In this document: piece after piece, positions 30,680-40,141 of the stretch
Numbering within the stretch: position 1 is the first letter of the stretch
Layout: the number at the start of each line of letters is the position of its first letter
Assembly: GCA_948443845.1 (NCBI GenBank)
Contig: CAOJUE010000009.1
Location: forward strand, 1-64,000
Direction: 5' to 3'
Source of the DNA: an uncultured Eubacteriales bacterium
GTDB lineage: Bacteria > Bacillota > Clostridia > TANB77 > CAG-508
DNA: 64,000 bases
Notes under the pieces: model-generated
Databases searched by the model: none
Told to the model about the DNA's origin: nothing
What the model saw: only the letters and a program-made list of their open reading frames with translations
Program-made: the position numbers and the translations under genes

Positions 30680-31039
30680 TCAAAATCACTCCTTCTTTTT
30701 CAATATTCATATAAAATGGCATTGCTTCTAACCAATAATTGAATTTATCAATATTCTTGATTAATGGTGATAACATAAAGTTGAAATTGTTGTCCCACTC
30801 CAAATCATAAGTATAATCCAATATCTTGTCTCTAAATTTTATAATTTCTTCGTCCGTTAAATCGGTTAAAATCATAATATCAATATCCGAACTTTCATTA
30901 TAATCGCCCCTGGCATAAGAACCATACAAAATTACCTTTTTTACTCGATTTCCTAAAATTTCATTGATCCCTTTGGTAAATTCTTGTATAATGCCCGCTA
31001 TTTCTTTTGGTATTTGTAAAACATTATCTTTTTATTCAT
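30669..31039 (-). pseudogene. MNT-type nucleotidyltransferase antitoxin, N-terminal frameshift
   Basis: A minimal nucleotidyltransferase: GSYARGDYNESSDIDIMIL contains GS-x(n)-DxD. The frame remains open upstream of the first usable start through IAGIIQEFTKGINEILGNR. It meets an RBS-preceded ATG (31039, after GGGGG) only if one A is added to the A5 run at 31033-31029, giving MNKKDNVLQIP. This is a missing base in a homopolymer and not a CGG event. In MNT/HEPN pairs the MNT AMPylates and silences the HEPN toxin. Both halves are damaged here. Confidence 0.7.
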
Positions 31040-31043
31040 CCTT

Positions 31044-31490
31044 TTATCCCCCAACCAACAATTCCTTAATCGCACTCGTCGCCAAAAAATCACATCGGTT
31101 ATTCCATTCGTTATCACTATGCCCTTTTACTTTGATAAATGTCGTTTGATGTTTTTTCGTCAACCCATACAATTCTTCCCACAATTCACGATTTTTCACT
31201 GGCTCTTTTCCAGCCGTTTTCCAATTATTTTTTTGCCAATTGTCAATCCACCCTTGATTAAAAGCATTAACTACATAAGCACTGTCACTATAAATCTCTA
31301 CTTCACATTCAAATTTTAGCATTTTTAATGCTTCCAAAACAGCCATTATTTCCATAATATTATTCGTGGTATCTTTTTGGGCGCCCGAAATTTCTTTTTT
31401 TGTGCCATCACACATCAAAACAGCTCCCCAACCTCCTGGTCCGGGATTTCCAGAACAAGCACCGTCTGTATAAATGATTACTTTTTTCAT
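31044..31490 (-). CDS. rnhA: Ribonuclease HI
   Basis: Degrades RNA in RNA-DNA hybrids. 148 aa, complete: first catalytic Asp in [19 protein letters not shown], Glu in [13 protein letters not shown], Asp in [12 protein letters not shown], and the last Asp in NRCDFLAT after the HSDNEWNN loop. Its promoter region is shared divergently with tmcAL. Confidence 0.96.
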   Translation of the reverse strand: MKKVIIYTDGACSGNPGPGGWGAVLMCDGTKKEISGAQKDTTNNIMEIMAVLEALKMLKFECEVEIYSDSAYVVNAFNQGWIDNWQKNNWKTAGKEPVKNRELWEELYGLTKKHQTTFIKVKGHSDNEWNNRCDFLATSAIKELLVGG

Positions 31491-31567
31491 AAAACTCTTT
31501 CCTTTTTTTTATCTTTATGATATTATATCAGTAAATTATAAATTTTACAAGATAGGTGGTGATTTTT

Positions 31568-32796
31568 TTGAGCGGAATTTTAGCAGTCATATCCGAATAT
31601 AATCCATTTCACAACGGGCACGTCAAACATTTGGCCTATTCCAAACAATTAACAAATGCCGATTTTTCCATGGCAATTATTACAGGCAACTTTGTTCAAC
31701 GTGGCGAACCTTCCCTTATCGATAAATGGACCAAAGCCGAAATGGCTTTAAAAGCAGGATTCGACATTGTTCTTGAATTGCCTACGCTTTATGCGATTTC
31801 AAGCGCAGAAAATTTTGCTGAGGGCGCCATAAAAATCTTAAATAGTTTGGGAATTGTTGATTTTCTATCATTTGGCAGCGAACTTGGCGAAATTGCTCCA
31901 TTAGACGATTTAGCCAATCTTTTAGCCAAAGAACCAAAAGAACTTTCTTCCCTCATTCATCAACACCTAAAAACTGGTGTTTCTTATCCACGCGCTCGTG
32001 AAATGGCACTGATGCAGTTTTTAGGAGATAATAAAGTGTACAAGCAAGCCTTAACCAGCCCCAACAATATTTTGGGAATTGAATATTTAAAAGCGCTCAA
32101 AAAATACAAATCTCCTATCAAACCAATCACCATTAAACGAGAATACAGCGACCACAATTCTACCACCATCAAAAAAGGAATTGCTAGCAGTACCACTATT
32201 CGCATGATGTTGCAAAAAAAGAAAAATATTCATACGGTCGTTCCGTTTGAGACGTACGAACTTTTGGAAAAACAAATCGAAGAACGGTAAAATCGTCACC
32301 AGTCTAACTGCTTTTGAAAAAGAAATCATCTACGCTTTGCGTCGTATGACCTTACCAGAAATTGCGGCTTTACCAGACGTTTCCGAGGGCTTAGAAAATA
32401 CCATCAAAATGGCTTCCAACAATTGCAATAATTTGAAAGATTTAATGGCTCAAATCAAATCCAAGCGTTTCACGCGGAACGCGTATTCAGCGAATTTTGT
32501 TGTATGCGCTTTTGAATATCACGCAAAAAGATATGAATATGGCAAAAAAAATCACGCCATACATTCGTGTTTTAGGCTTTAATAAACATGGTAAAAAAAT
32601 TGTTTCCGCAATTGCTAAACAAAATCCGAAAACACATATCATTATTTCAGTCAATAAATTTATGGAAAATAATACAGACAATCATTTAAGAAATATGCTA
32701 TCCAAAGACATTTTAGCCACGAATATTTATACGCTGGCTTATAAAAATGAGTCTGTGGCAAATTTGGATTATACGCATAAAGTAATTGAAATTTAG
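31568..32796 (+). CDS. tmcAL: tRNA(Met) cytidine acetate ligase with two CGG +1 sites
   Basis: TmcAL (YlbM) uses ATP and acetate to make ac4C34 in elongator tRNA-Met. The nucleotidyltransferase core is clear: AVISEYNPFHNGHVKHLAYS with HxGH-type HNGH, and FVQRGEPSLIDKW. The protein is spread over three frames. Skipping C in the CGG at 32285 gives IEE-G-KIVTSLTAF, and at 32475 gives RFT-G-TRIQRILLYAL. The result is about 408 aa, the family size. The start is TTG 31568 after AGGTGGTG. This is the best plus-strand case and the only non-ABC gene with two sites. Confidence 0.93.
32285..32287 (+). other. CGG +1 site 7 (tmcAL, first)
   Basis: Frame reads GAA GAA|CGG|TAA; skipping C gives GAA GGT AAA ATC. 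A stop codon immediately follows CGG in the zero frame. Confidence 0.87.
32475..32477 (+). other. CGG +1 site 8 (tmcAL, second)
   Basis: Frame reads TTC ACG|CGG|AAC GCG; skipping C gives ACG GGA ACG CGT ATT CAG CGA, restoring the conserved TRIQRxL segment. Confidence 0.9.
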
Positions 32797-32820
32797 GGGG
32801 AATTTTTCCCCCAAATTTCA
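32788..32820 (+). terminator. Terminator of tmcAL
   Basis: GAAATTTAGGGGG and CCCCCAAATTTC form a strong hairpin overlapping the tmcAL stop codon region; the T-run is short. Confidence 0.8.
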
Positions 32821-32938
32821 TTACTAAATTTTCTTGTAAGAGTTGACATTTTACATAAAATATGATATAAAAAATACGTAACAATTCATTTTAGCAAAAA
32901 CTTTCAAACCGCTTAGGTTAACCAAAGGAGGTCACAAT

Positions 32939-33346
32939 ATGGCACCATACAACCTGTTAGCAATGTTCAACGAAACCTTCAAGGAACTACCCAATTTAAC
33001 GGATAAACTTATCGAAAAAGTATCGAAAAATTGGGATGAGCCATCTCGGGAACAGGCTTTAAGAATTTTAAATGCTTTAAAAACTTCCCTTGATTCTGAA
33101 TCAGAACTCTTAGTAACACAATATATAAATTCAGAACCATGGGCAGAACTCATACCACTTAAAATTACCTTTTCTTTTAAAGAATGCAACATTAAAGCAG
33201 ATAATATCTCTGCACTTCAGACTTATGTAGAAAATTTGATCAATAGACTTTGCCAAGACTCCTATATTCTGAAGTTTGTAAATGGGCACTATGACTACAA
33301 GGAAGGTTCTAAAGAAGCCACGTTCCCAATTTATTTTGACTTTTAG
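32939..33346 (+). CDS. Orphan protein of unknown function, in-frame CGG read as Arg
   Basis: 135 aa, soluble, mixed helix/strand, with perfect RBS AAAGGAGG eight bases before ATG and its own terminator; no family recognised. It contains an in-phase CGG at 33047 (TCT CGG GAA, in DEPSREQALRIL). A +1 shift there meets TAA four codons later, so this gene needs CGG as an ordinary Arg codon, unlike the housekeeping genes around it. I infer recent acquisition from a bacterium with standard decoding, or a gene that is not translated to full length here. Confidence 0.7.
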   Translation: MAPYNLLAMFNETFKELPNLTDKLIEKVSKNWDEPSREQALRILNALKTSLDSESELLVTQYINSEPWAELIPLKITFSFKECNIKADNISALQTYVENLINRLCQDSYILKFVNGHYDYKEGSKEATFPIYFDF

Positions 33347-33348
33347 CA

Positions 33349-33379
33349 AAAAAACTACCCGTCCAACGGGTAGTTTTTC
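33349..33379 (+). terminator. Terminator shared by 32939 gene and topB end
   Basis: AAAAACTACCCG-TCCAA-CGGGTAGTTTTT: perfect 12-bp arms with T-run on plus and on minus strands, so it can terminate both converging genes. Confidence 0.92.
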
Positions 33380-35280
33380 TAATTTTTCACCACCATTCTC
33401 TCAAACTTCCCTCGAATATACTTCTCCAATTTCCCCATAAAAATCCCCGGCTCAATTTCCTTTTTCGCCACCATATCTAGCCCTTTTTCCCAACTCGCTG
33501 TCAATTCTGGATTGAGCATATCTGGCATGGCTTTCTGAACGACATCATAAATTGCTTCACCTTTAACCGTTGGCGTAATAATCTGCGTTTTTTGATTAAT
33601 CGCCAAATACTGAATTCGCTCCAATTTTTCAATAATCGCCGCTCTTGTCGCACTCGTGCCAATTCCTGCACCTTTGATTTGCTCTCGCAAAGTTTCATCT
33701 TCAATAAGTTTTCCCGCGTTTTCCATTGCCAAAATCATGGAGCCTGAATTATAACGACTTGGCGGAGACGTTTCCGCTTCTTTGGTTTCAAAATTGACGA
33801 TATTTACTTCTGCATTTTTCTTCAAATTTGCCAAAATGTCAAGATTAGTAGAATCCTCGTTCGTCGTTTTATTTTTCAAAACTTCCAAAAATCCTTGTTT
33901 CGTGCAAACCTTTCCATTTGCTGTAAAAATTTCATTTTCGATTGAAAGCGTCACAGAAACTTTATTGTACTCCGCAGACGGATAAAAAATGGCGATAAAT
34001 CGTTTGACAATCAGTTTGTAGACATTTTTCTTTAAATCTGGCAATTTGTCGTAATTTTCCAAACCTTGCCCAGTCGGAATAATCGCATAGTGGTCGGTAA
34101 TTTTGCTGTCATTTACATACTTGGTTTTGACCAAATTAGTACTGTATTTTTCGTCAATCATTTTCTTGATGAAACCGCTTACTTCTTCATCTTTGAAATT
34201 TTTATATAACCCATTCAAATTTTTGCCAATTTCCTTAGCAACCGCTGTGGACAAAACTCTGGCGTCAGTCCTCGGATATGTTACCAATTTTTTCTCATAC
34301 AAATCTTGAATAATTTCCAATGTTTCATCTGGCTTGATTTTGAAATTTTTCGTGCATTCATTTTGAATTTCGGCAAGATTAAATAAAAGTGGCGCATTTT
34401 CCTTCTGCTTAGACTTTTTTAATTCTGTCACAACCGCTTTTTTTCCCTCAAAACGCGCAATCAAATTCTTGGCATCTTCTTCTTTTTTGAACCCGGAATC
34501 GTTGTACAAAAGTTTGCTTTCAAAATACTGCGATTTTTCGTTTACTTTCCATTCTGCCTGAAAGCAAGATTTTTCTTCCCCAAAACTTCCAATCACTTTA
34601 TAATACTTGGTTTTCACAAAATTACGAATTTCTCTTTCGCGCGAAACTACCATGCCCAAAACACAAGTCATCACACGCCCAACTGACACTGAAACACGCT
34701 CTTCGCCAATATCTTTCGCAATTCTTCTCCCAAAAATAATCGACAACAAGCGCGAAAAATTAATCCCTATCAAATAATCTTCTTTGGCACGCAAATACGC
34801 CGAATCTGACAAACTATCGTATTCGTTCATATTCTTGGCTTCTTGAATGCCACGCAAAATTTCCTCTTCGGTTTGGGAATCAATCCAAACGCGCTTCATT
34901 TCTGCCTTCGGATTGGGTTTTGCCATCATGAAAACAAGCCTTTGAATGTATTCTCCTTCGCGCCCAGAGTCACCTGCATTGTAGATTTCGGTTACATCTT
35001 CTCTTTGTAATAAACTTTGCACAATGTTAAACTGTTTTTCTACAGCAGGAATGATTTCGTATTTATATTCTTCTGGCAAAAATGGCAAGGTTTCCAAACG
35101 CCACTTTTTCAAATTTTCGTCATATTTTTCAGGATATGACATCGTCACCAAATGACCGACACACCAAGTAATTAGCCATTCATTTCCTTCCAAATAGCCG
35201 TTTTTTCTCGTCGTATTAATTTTGAGTGCCTTCGCAAATTCCATTGCAACAGAAGGCTTTTCCGTAATGATTAGTTTCAT
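33379..35280 (-). CDS. topB: DNA topoisomerase III
   Basis: A type IA topoisomerase, about 634 aa. TOPRIM residues appear at the start (KLIITEKPSVAMEFAKALK) and GDSGREGEYIQRLVF. The active-site Tyr is in VTYPRTDARVLS. SPPSRYNSGSMILAMENAGK and GIGTSATRAAIIEKL mark the family. It has no C-terminal zinc fingers. The MKLIITEK start at 35280 is chosen. CCG trinucleotides are frequent, but none is in phase. Confidence 0.95.
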   Translation of the reverse strand: MKLIITEKPSVAMEFAKALKINTTRKNGYLEGNEWLITWCVGHLVTMSYPEKYDENLKKWRLETLPFLPEEYKYEIIPAVEKQFNIVQSLLQREDVTEIYNAGDSGREGEYIQRLVFMMAKPNPKAEMKRVWIDSQTEEEILRGIQEAKNMNEYDSLSDSAYLRAKEDYLIGINFSRLLSIIFGRRIAKDIGEERVSVSVGRVMTCVLGMVVSREREIRNFVKTKYYKVIGSFGEEKSCFQAEWKVNEKSQYFESKLLYNDSGFKKEEDAKNLIARFEGKKAVVTELKKSKQKENAPLLFNLAEIQNECTKNFKIKPDETLEIIQDLYEKKLVTYPRTDARVLSTAVAKEIGKNLNGLYKNFKDEEVSGFIKKMIDEKYSTNLVKTKYVNDSKITDHYAIIPTGQGLENYDKLPDLKKNVYKLIVKRFIAIFYPSAEYNKVSVTLSIENEIFTANGKVCTKQGFLEVLKNKTTNEDSTNLDILANLKKNAEVNIVNFETKEAETSPPSRYNSGSMILAMENAGKLIEDETLREQIKGAGIGTSATRAAIIEKLERIQYLAINQKTQIITPTVKGEAIYDVVQKAMPDMLNPELTASWEKGLDMVAKKEIEPGIFMGKLEKYIRGKFERMVVKN

Positions 35281-35296
35281 TTGTTTACTACACATC

Positions 35297-35455
35297 CTTA
35301 TAATACATCATTTTCTCGCGTGCTTAACGCGCGGTTAAAAAATAGATATTATCTCTCAATATGGCAATCCATTGTCCCGCTGACCGAAGCGTGGGGTCAA
35401 GGGGCAACGCCCTTTGCAGGAATTTTTAAAGGACAGAGTCCTTTAAGGTCTACTT
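35297..35455. repeat. G+C-richer intergenic repeat-like block
   Basis: About 160 bp between topB and the histidine kinase with higher G+C than the flanks and several short inverted repeats (GCGCGGTTAA; GGGGCAACGCCC; AAAGGACAGAGTCCTTT). It resembles dispersed intergenic repeats seen in many gut Clostridia. No gene is supported. Confidence 0.55.
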
Positions 35456-36937
35456 TGACAAAGTAACCTCAAAATAAAACTCCACTCCATCTTTTTTATT
35501 CTGCACCCCAAAATCAGTCCCATACTGATTCATAATGGCTTTCACCAAAGCAAGTCCGATTCCCGTTCCACCAGATTCGCGATTTCGCGATTTATCGACT
35601 TTATAAAATCTCGTCCAAATTCTCGCCAAATTTTCTTCTGAAATCGGTTCGCCAGAGTTAAAAACCGAGACTTTTACCGTATTTTTTTGAGGAATATTTT
35701 TGATAAAAATCTTAATTTTTTTCTGTCCACTTACTGTTTTGACATTCTTCATTGCATTCGTAAAATAATTACGAAGAACCTGCTCAATATAAAAATCGTC
35801 CGCAAAAACATATACCTGCTTTTTTTCCTTAAATTCAACTTTGATGCCCTGTTCTTCCAACATCACTTTCGAATTTCGTATCATTTCATGAATCATTTCG
35901 GCAAGATCAAATTTCGTATCATGAAATTCTCTTTCGCCATATTCGAGTTTCATCAGTTCCAACAATTTTTTGACCAATTGATCCATTTTTCCTGCTTCAT
36001 CTAAAATCACTTCTGCATAAAATTTTCGACTTTCTTCATCAGAATTGATATTTTCTACCAAACCTTCCGAATAACCCTGAATCAAAGAAATTGGCGTTTT
36101 TAGTTCGTGGGATACATCAGAAATAAACTGTTTTCTCATTTCATCAATTTTTGATTTTTCTTCAATATCACGCTCTAATTCCATATTATTTCGCGTCAAT
36201 TGTTGAATCGTTTCCTCCAATTTGACAGACATCGTATTAATACTTTTTCCCAGTTCGTCAATTTCATCATTGTTATCATTAATTCTGTATTTTTTCGTAA
36301 AATCTAATCTTGCCATTTTGTTGGCAATATCGTTTAATTCTTCGATTGGTTTGGTAAATCGTTCTGTAATCCAAGTAATCGCGATTCCGCCCAGAACGAC
36401 TGCAATCAGTGCAATCAAATATAAAAATTTATTCGAAATTTCGACACTTTCTTTAATCAAAGTAATCGGCATACGAATCCAGATTTCATCTCCATTATCA
36501 AGGGTTCCCGTTAGCAAAATAAAATTAATACCATTTTTTTTATCTTGTATTTTTCGAATGGTCACATTGGAACTGGCGTACATGATATCATCTTGTCTAA
36601 AAACATTGTATGCTACATCATATTTGACTTCTGGAATTTCTCCAAAATCGCCTGAAAAGTCTTTATTAGTAGCATACACTTCCTCCTGACCTTTTTTGAT
36701 GATAATATCAAAATGATTCGTCAAAGACAATTTCTCTAATTCCAGACTAAAATGGCTATTTTCAATATTTTCATTAATAAATTCAAATGCATCAAGGGAC
36801 GCATTTTTCTTAGAATAATAGTAAAAACTCTCAAGCACCGAATTATTGATAATAACCAAAAAAGCAATAATCATCAAAATTACAACACACAATGTCAAAA
36901 ATAATTTTGCTCTAACGGATTGAAACATTTTTTTCAT
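35450..36937 (-). CDS. Two-component sensor histidine kinase
   Basis: 495 aa: two membrane helices (LFLTLCVVILMIIAFLVIINN at 12-32, split by me as LFLTLCVVILMIIAF/LVIINN; and LIALIAVVLGGIAITWI near 178) enclosing an extracytoplasmic sensor; HAMP; His-box FISDVSHELKTPISLIQGYS; N-box and G-boxes ending GGTGIGLALVKAIM. It autophosphorylates and passes phosphate to the response regulator encoded 1 nt upstream. VanS/PhoR-like architecture; the signal is unknown. Confidence 0.93.
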   Translation of the reverse strand: MKKMFQSVRAKLFLTLCVVILMIIAFLVIINNSVLESFYYYSKKNASLDAFEFINENIENSHFSLELEKLSLTNHFDIIIKKGQEEVYATNKDFSGDFGEIPEVKYDVAYNVFRQDDIMYASSNVTIRKIQDKKNGINFILLTGTLDNGDEIWIRMPITLIKESVEISNKFLYLIALIAVVLGGIAITWITERFTKPIEELNDIANKMARLDFTKKYRINDNNDEIDELGKSINTMSVKLEETIQQLTRNNMELERDIEEKSKIDEMRKQFISDVSHELKTPISLIQGYSEGLVENINSDEESRKFYAEVILDEAGKMDQLVKKLLELMKLEYGEREFHDTKFDLAEMIHEMIRNSKVMLEEQGIKVEFKEKKQVYVFADDFYIEQVLRNYFTNAMKNVKTVSGQKKIKIFIKNIPQKNTVKVSVFNSGEPISEENLARIWTRFYKVDKSRNRESGGTGIGLALVKAIMNQYGTDFGVQNKKDGVEFYFEVTLSK

Positions 36938-36938
36938 A

Positions 36939-37616
36939 TTATTTTACCTCAAATTTATAACCAATTCCTCGAATGGTTTGAATGTATTTTCCCTTTTTGC
37001 CCAATTTGTGACGGATTTTTTTGATGTGGCTATCAATGGTTCTCGAGTCGCCATAATAGTCGTAGTTCCAAACGGTATTTAGGATTTTATCTCTTGATAA
37101 GGCAATATTTTCATTTTCAACTAAATATTTTAAAAGTTCATATTCTCGAAAACTTAGTTCCACGTTTTTTCCGTCAACCTTAACAGTTCTGGCCTCATTA
37201 TCGATCACAATTCCTGCATGGCTTTTTAGTTCATTTTTGGCAGGATTAACTCGTTTTAAAATCGCTTCTACTCTTGCCACTAAAATTTTCGGGCTAAATG
37301 GTTTGGTGATATATTCATCTACACCAAGTTCAAAACCAAATAATTCATCTTGTTCCTCAGCTCTTGCGGTCAGCATAATAATCGGCAAATGCTTGTCCGT
37401 CTGACGAATTTGCCTTAGCACAGACCAACCGTCTAATTTGGGCATCATCACATCTAACAATACCAAATCAATTTTATACTTGCCTTCTTGGAAAATTTTT
37501 AGCGCTTTTTCGCCATCTTCTGCTTCGATAATATTAAAATTTTTCTGTTTCAAAAAATCTTTCACCAATTTTCGCATTCTTAGTTCATCATCTACTACCA
37601 ATATTGTTTCATCCAT
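36939..37616 (-). CDS. OmpR-family response regulator
   Basis: 225 aa: receiver domain with phosphoacceptor Asp in DLVLLDVMMPKLDGW and switch residues (MLTAR, TKPFSPK), then a winged-helix DNA-binding domain (LSFREYELLKYLVENENIALS, cut here as FREYELLKYLVENEN, and RTIDSHIKKIRHKLG). Cognate regulator of the adjoining kinase. Intact. Confidence 0.95.
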   Translation of the reverse strand: MDETILVVDDELRMRKLVKDFLKQKNFNIIEAEDGEKALKIFQEGKYKIDLVLLDVMMPKLDGWSVLRQIRQTDKHLPIIMLTARAEEQDELFGFELGVDEYITKPFSPKILVARVEAILKRVNPAKNELKSHAGIVIDNEARTVKVDGKNVELSFREYELLKYLVENENIALSRDKILNTVWNYDYYGDSRTIDSHIKKIRHKLGKKGKYIQTIRGIGYKFEVK

Positions 37617-37659
37617 AAAATTTCCTCCAATTTAGGATATTATATTATAGAATTTAGGT

Positions 37660-38137
37660 TTATGCAAGATTTTTTTCTTTCCATTTTCTACATTTTTCTT
37701 CTAATAATTTAAAATCACAACACAACTTTTTGAAAAACGCATAATCGCCACTATCTTCATTTTCTAATACTTGATACATATTTGTTATCTTTTTCAAAAT
37801 CTCACTTTGCGCCCTTACAGTACGCAAATAGGAGATTTCTTTATTATAATAATCTTTATAGACTTCTTTTTCGATATCAACAATGCATGCATTCTCCATA
37901 TTAACTGGTATCATATTATTCAAAAGTAGTTTAGCAATAATTTGATTTTTCTCTCTAATATTCACTGTAAGTTTTACACTCGTATGTTTATCCACTCTAC
38001 TTGTAAACGGAATATAATAATCCATAAAATTTTCTACTTTCCTTTAAACTAACTTTGGGATCATATTTCCTCAAATAATCTTTATACTCTTTGTTTATAT
38101 CATACATCATTAATTTTCCATTTTTTATTTCAAACAT
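37660..38137 (-). pseudogene. ToxN/AbiQ-type type III toxin, broken
   Basis: Two adjoining frames match ToxN/AbiQ endoribonucleases. The N-terminal piece is MFEIKNGKLMMYDINKEY..DYLRKYDPKVSLKESRKFYG. The C-terminal piece is MDYYIPFTSRVDKH, NMIPVNMENACIVDI and KLLEEKCRKW. The frame changes at about 38020, where a few residues of the KFYG-xxL..xNGxDYYIPF region are also missing. This looks like a small deletion between TATGGA copies, not a CGG site. The ATG at 38137 has AGAGGTG upstream. In type III systems the toxin is held by a repeated RNA encoded just upstream. Confidence 0.75.
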
Positions 38138-38164
38138 TTTTTTCACCTCTAAAACAAATTTTGG

Positions 38165-38280
38165 GGGTACTATTTTCATAGTAACCCCCATTTTTCATCT
38201 TCCACTAAAGCAGGAACTCTCTCATTTTTTGTTATAATAATTATAACAACCTTATTATTAATAGTATATCACATTTTATT
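38165..38280 (-). ncRNA. Possible toxI-like antitoxin RNA and attenuator hairpin
   Basis: Directly upstream of the toxin piece is a hairpin GGGGGTTACTAT-GAAA-ATAGTACCCCC (about 38164-38190), the position of the terminator that separates antitoxin RNA from toxin in type III systems. Ahead of it are TGTTATAATTATTATAACA, a perfect palindrome, and AGTTCCTGCTTTAGTGGAAG. A -10-like TATACT is near 38265. I see only one repeat-length unit and not the usual tandem array, so the assignment is tentative. Confidence 0.4.
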
Positions 38281-38310
38281 CAAAATAGCAATACTTTTTG
38301 ACAAAATTTC

Positions 38311-39030
38311 TTAAATTTTAACCGCCGTCTCCAACGCCAATTTTATCATATCATTAAGCGACTTTTCTCGTTGCTCAGTCGTCAACTCTTCTTTTTTACA
38401 ATTCGAATCCACAACCGTTAGCAAACAAGCCGCCTTTTTTCCTACCATTTTCGCTGTATAAAAAAGCGCAAATGCTTCCATTTCCGAGCATGTAATATTT
38501 TTATTTTTCGGCAAACGTTTCACATATTCTTCTGGATGAATCATATATGCATCAAAACACTCTGTACAAGCCACATTCGTTTTCACACATTTCATATTTT
38601 GCTCTTTTGCCGTTTCTTCAATTCTTTCATTCAAATCACGAGACGCCAAAACTGTATCACATTTCTCTCCACTCATATTTTCGGCAAAATTTCCAGTGGT
38701 ATAGCTTTCATTCACAAGCACAATATCCAGTAAATCTAAATCTTCTACATACGAACCACAAGAACCAATTCGAATAATACTCTCTACATCATAAAATTGA
38801 TACAACTCGTAACTATAAATCCCCATACTTGGCATTCCCATTCCAGACGCCATAACCGTTATTTCTTTGCCTTTATACGTTCCCGTAAACCCAAACATAT
38901 TTCTTGTTCGATTAATTAACTTAGCCTCCTCCAAAAAATTCTCTGCAATATATTTTGCGCGCAAAGGGTCACCTGGCATCAAAACCACTTTGGCAATTTC
39001 CCCCTTTTTTGCTTCATTATGAATCGCCAT
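38311..39030 (-). CDS. deoD: Purine-nucleoside phosphorylase
   Basis: DeoD-type hexameric PNP (239 aa) for purine salvage: phosphorolysis of (deoxy)inosine/guanosine/adenosine. Family sequences: VLMPGDPLRAKYIAENFLEE, GMGMPSMGIYSYELYQFYDV, SEMEAFALFYTA with the catalytic SEMEA, and VVDSNCK with the Asp. Complete. Its promoter region is divergent from spo0A. Confidence 0.95.
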   Translation of the reverse strand: MAIHNEAKKGEIAKVVLMPGDPLRAKYIAENFLEEAKLINRTRNMFGFTGTYKGKEITVMASGMGMPSMGIYSYELYQFYDVESIIRIGSCGSYVEDLDLLDIVLVNESYTTGNFAENMSGEKCDTVLASRDLNERIEETAKEQNMKCVKTNVACTECFDAYMIHPEEYVKRLPKNKNITCSEMEAFALFYTAKMVGKKAACLLTVVDSNCKKEELTTEQREKSLNDMIKLALETAVKI

Positions 39031-39169
39031 TTATTTTCCTCCTTTTTTCTTATTTGTCATATTATATCATATATTTTCTATTTTTTTCAAATTTCCTATG
39101 CAAAATAATTAGATACAATTGTAAAAAAAAGTCGTATTATAGTTCTACCCGCTTAAAATTTGGTTCATT

Positions 39170-39253
39170 TGTCGAATTTTGTCGTAAAACATACTACGAA
39201 ATTTGAATTTCTTCCAAAAATCTCTTGCATATTTTGTAAAAAAATATTATATT
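39170..39253 (+). promoter_or_regulatory. spo0A control region with 0A boxes and sigma-A-type promoter
   Basis: TGTCGAA (39170-39176), the consensus 0A box, is followed by TGTCGTA (39180-39186). A promoter TTGCAT (39225-39230), 17 bp, TATATT (39248-39253) lies downstream. Spo0A binds TGNCGAA, so autoregulation is likely. The region 39031-39169 is AT-rich with no gene. Confidence 0.75.
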
Positions 39254-39306
39254 TATATATGTAATTCATTTACAAGATACAAAACAAAAAATAAGGAGGG
39301 ATTATT

Positions 39307-40107
39307 TTGAGCGAAAAAATCAAAATATTTATAGCAGATGACAATGCTGAATTTGTCTCAACTCTTGTTACATACTTCGATTCACAAGAAGATATGGAAG
39401 TAGTTGCTACAGCAAGAGATGGTGTGGAAGCAGTTGATAAACTGACGAAAATCGATACCGATATTGCTATTTTAGATGTAATTATGCCACAATTAGATGG
39501 TTTGGGGGTATTAGAGACAATCAACGAAAGATTAGAGGCTTTGCCTTTATGTATTATGCTTTCAGCCGTTGGACAAGATAAAGTTACGACAAAAGCAATG
39601 TGTTTAGGTGCTCAGTATTATGTCGTAAAGCCCTTCGAAATGGAAGTACTAGTGAAAAGAATCAGAGAATTAGTAAAAAATCAACCAATGGAAAAACTAT
39701 CACCTACACTAAAAGAAGTAAAAACTACTTATATTGAAGTAGAAAAGAGCAAATTAAATTTAGAAGCAAAAGTAACTAATATTATTCATGACGTTGGCGT
39801 TCCTGCTCACATCAAAGGATATCAATACTTGCGTGATGGTATTTTGATGGCAGTAAAAAATTCGGATATCATTAATCAAGTTACGAAACAACTTTATCCA
39901 GATTTGGCTAGCAAATACAAAACAACTCCATCTCGTGTTGAACGTGCGATCAGGCATGCGATTGAGGTTGCTTGGAATCGTGGGCAAATTGAATCAATGG
40001 AAAGCATTTTTGGCTATACGGTTAATTCCAATCGTGGAAAACCAACCAATTCTGAATTTATCGCTATGATTGCTGATAAATTGCGTTTAGAAATTAAAAC
40101 TGCATAA
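39307..40107 (+). CDS. spo0A: Sporulation master regulator Spo0A
   Basis: 266 aa. Receiver domain with acidic pocket (FIADDNAEF), phosphoacceptor [17 protein letters not shown] and [12 protein letters not shown]. The Spo0A C-terminal DNA-binding domain is nearly textbook: [54 protein letters not shown]. The start is TTG 39307 after AAGGAGG. It implies an endospore programme in the lineage; a Spo0E-like phosphatase is encoded at 62509. Confidence 0.97.
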   Translation: MSEKIKIFIADDNAEFVSTLVTYFDSQEDMEVVATARDGVEAVDKLTKIDTDIAILDVIMPQLDGLGVLETINERLEALPLCIMLSAVGQDKVTTKAMCLGAQYYVVKPFEMEVLVKRIRELVKNQPMEKLSPTLKEVKTTYIEVEKSKLNLEAKVTNIIHDVGVPAHIKGYQYLRDGILMAVKNSDIINQVTKQLYPDLASKYKTTPSRVERAIRHAIEVAWNRGQIESMESIFGYTVNSNRGKPTNSEFIAMIADKLRLEIKTA

Positions 40108-40110
40108 AAT

Positions 40111-40141
40111 ATAAGGGGCAATTAAAATTGCCCCTTACTTT
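40111..40141 (+). terminator. Terminator shared by spo0A and ackA
   Basis: AAGGGGCAATT-AAAATTGCCCCTT with T-run; converging genes on both sides. Confidence 0.92.

Noticed and set aside
35281..35466. 61-codon plus-strand frame between topB and the kinase
   Set aside because: Composed of the G+C-rich repeat block, without RBS or homology; not a gene.
38200..38260. Tandem toxI repeat array
   Set aside because: Only one unit-length segment could be found.
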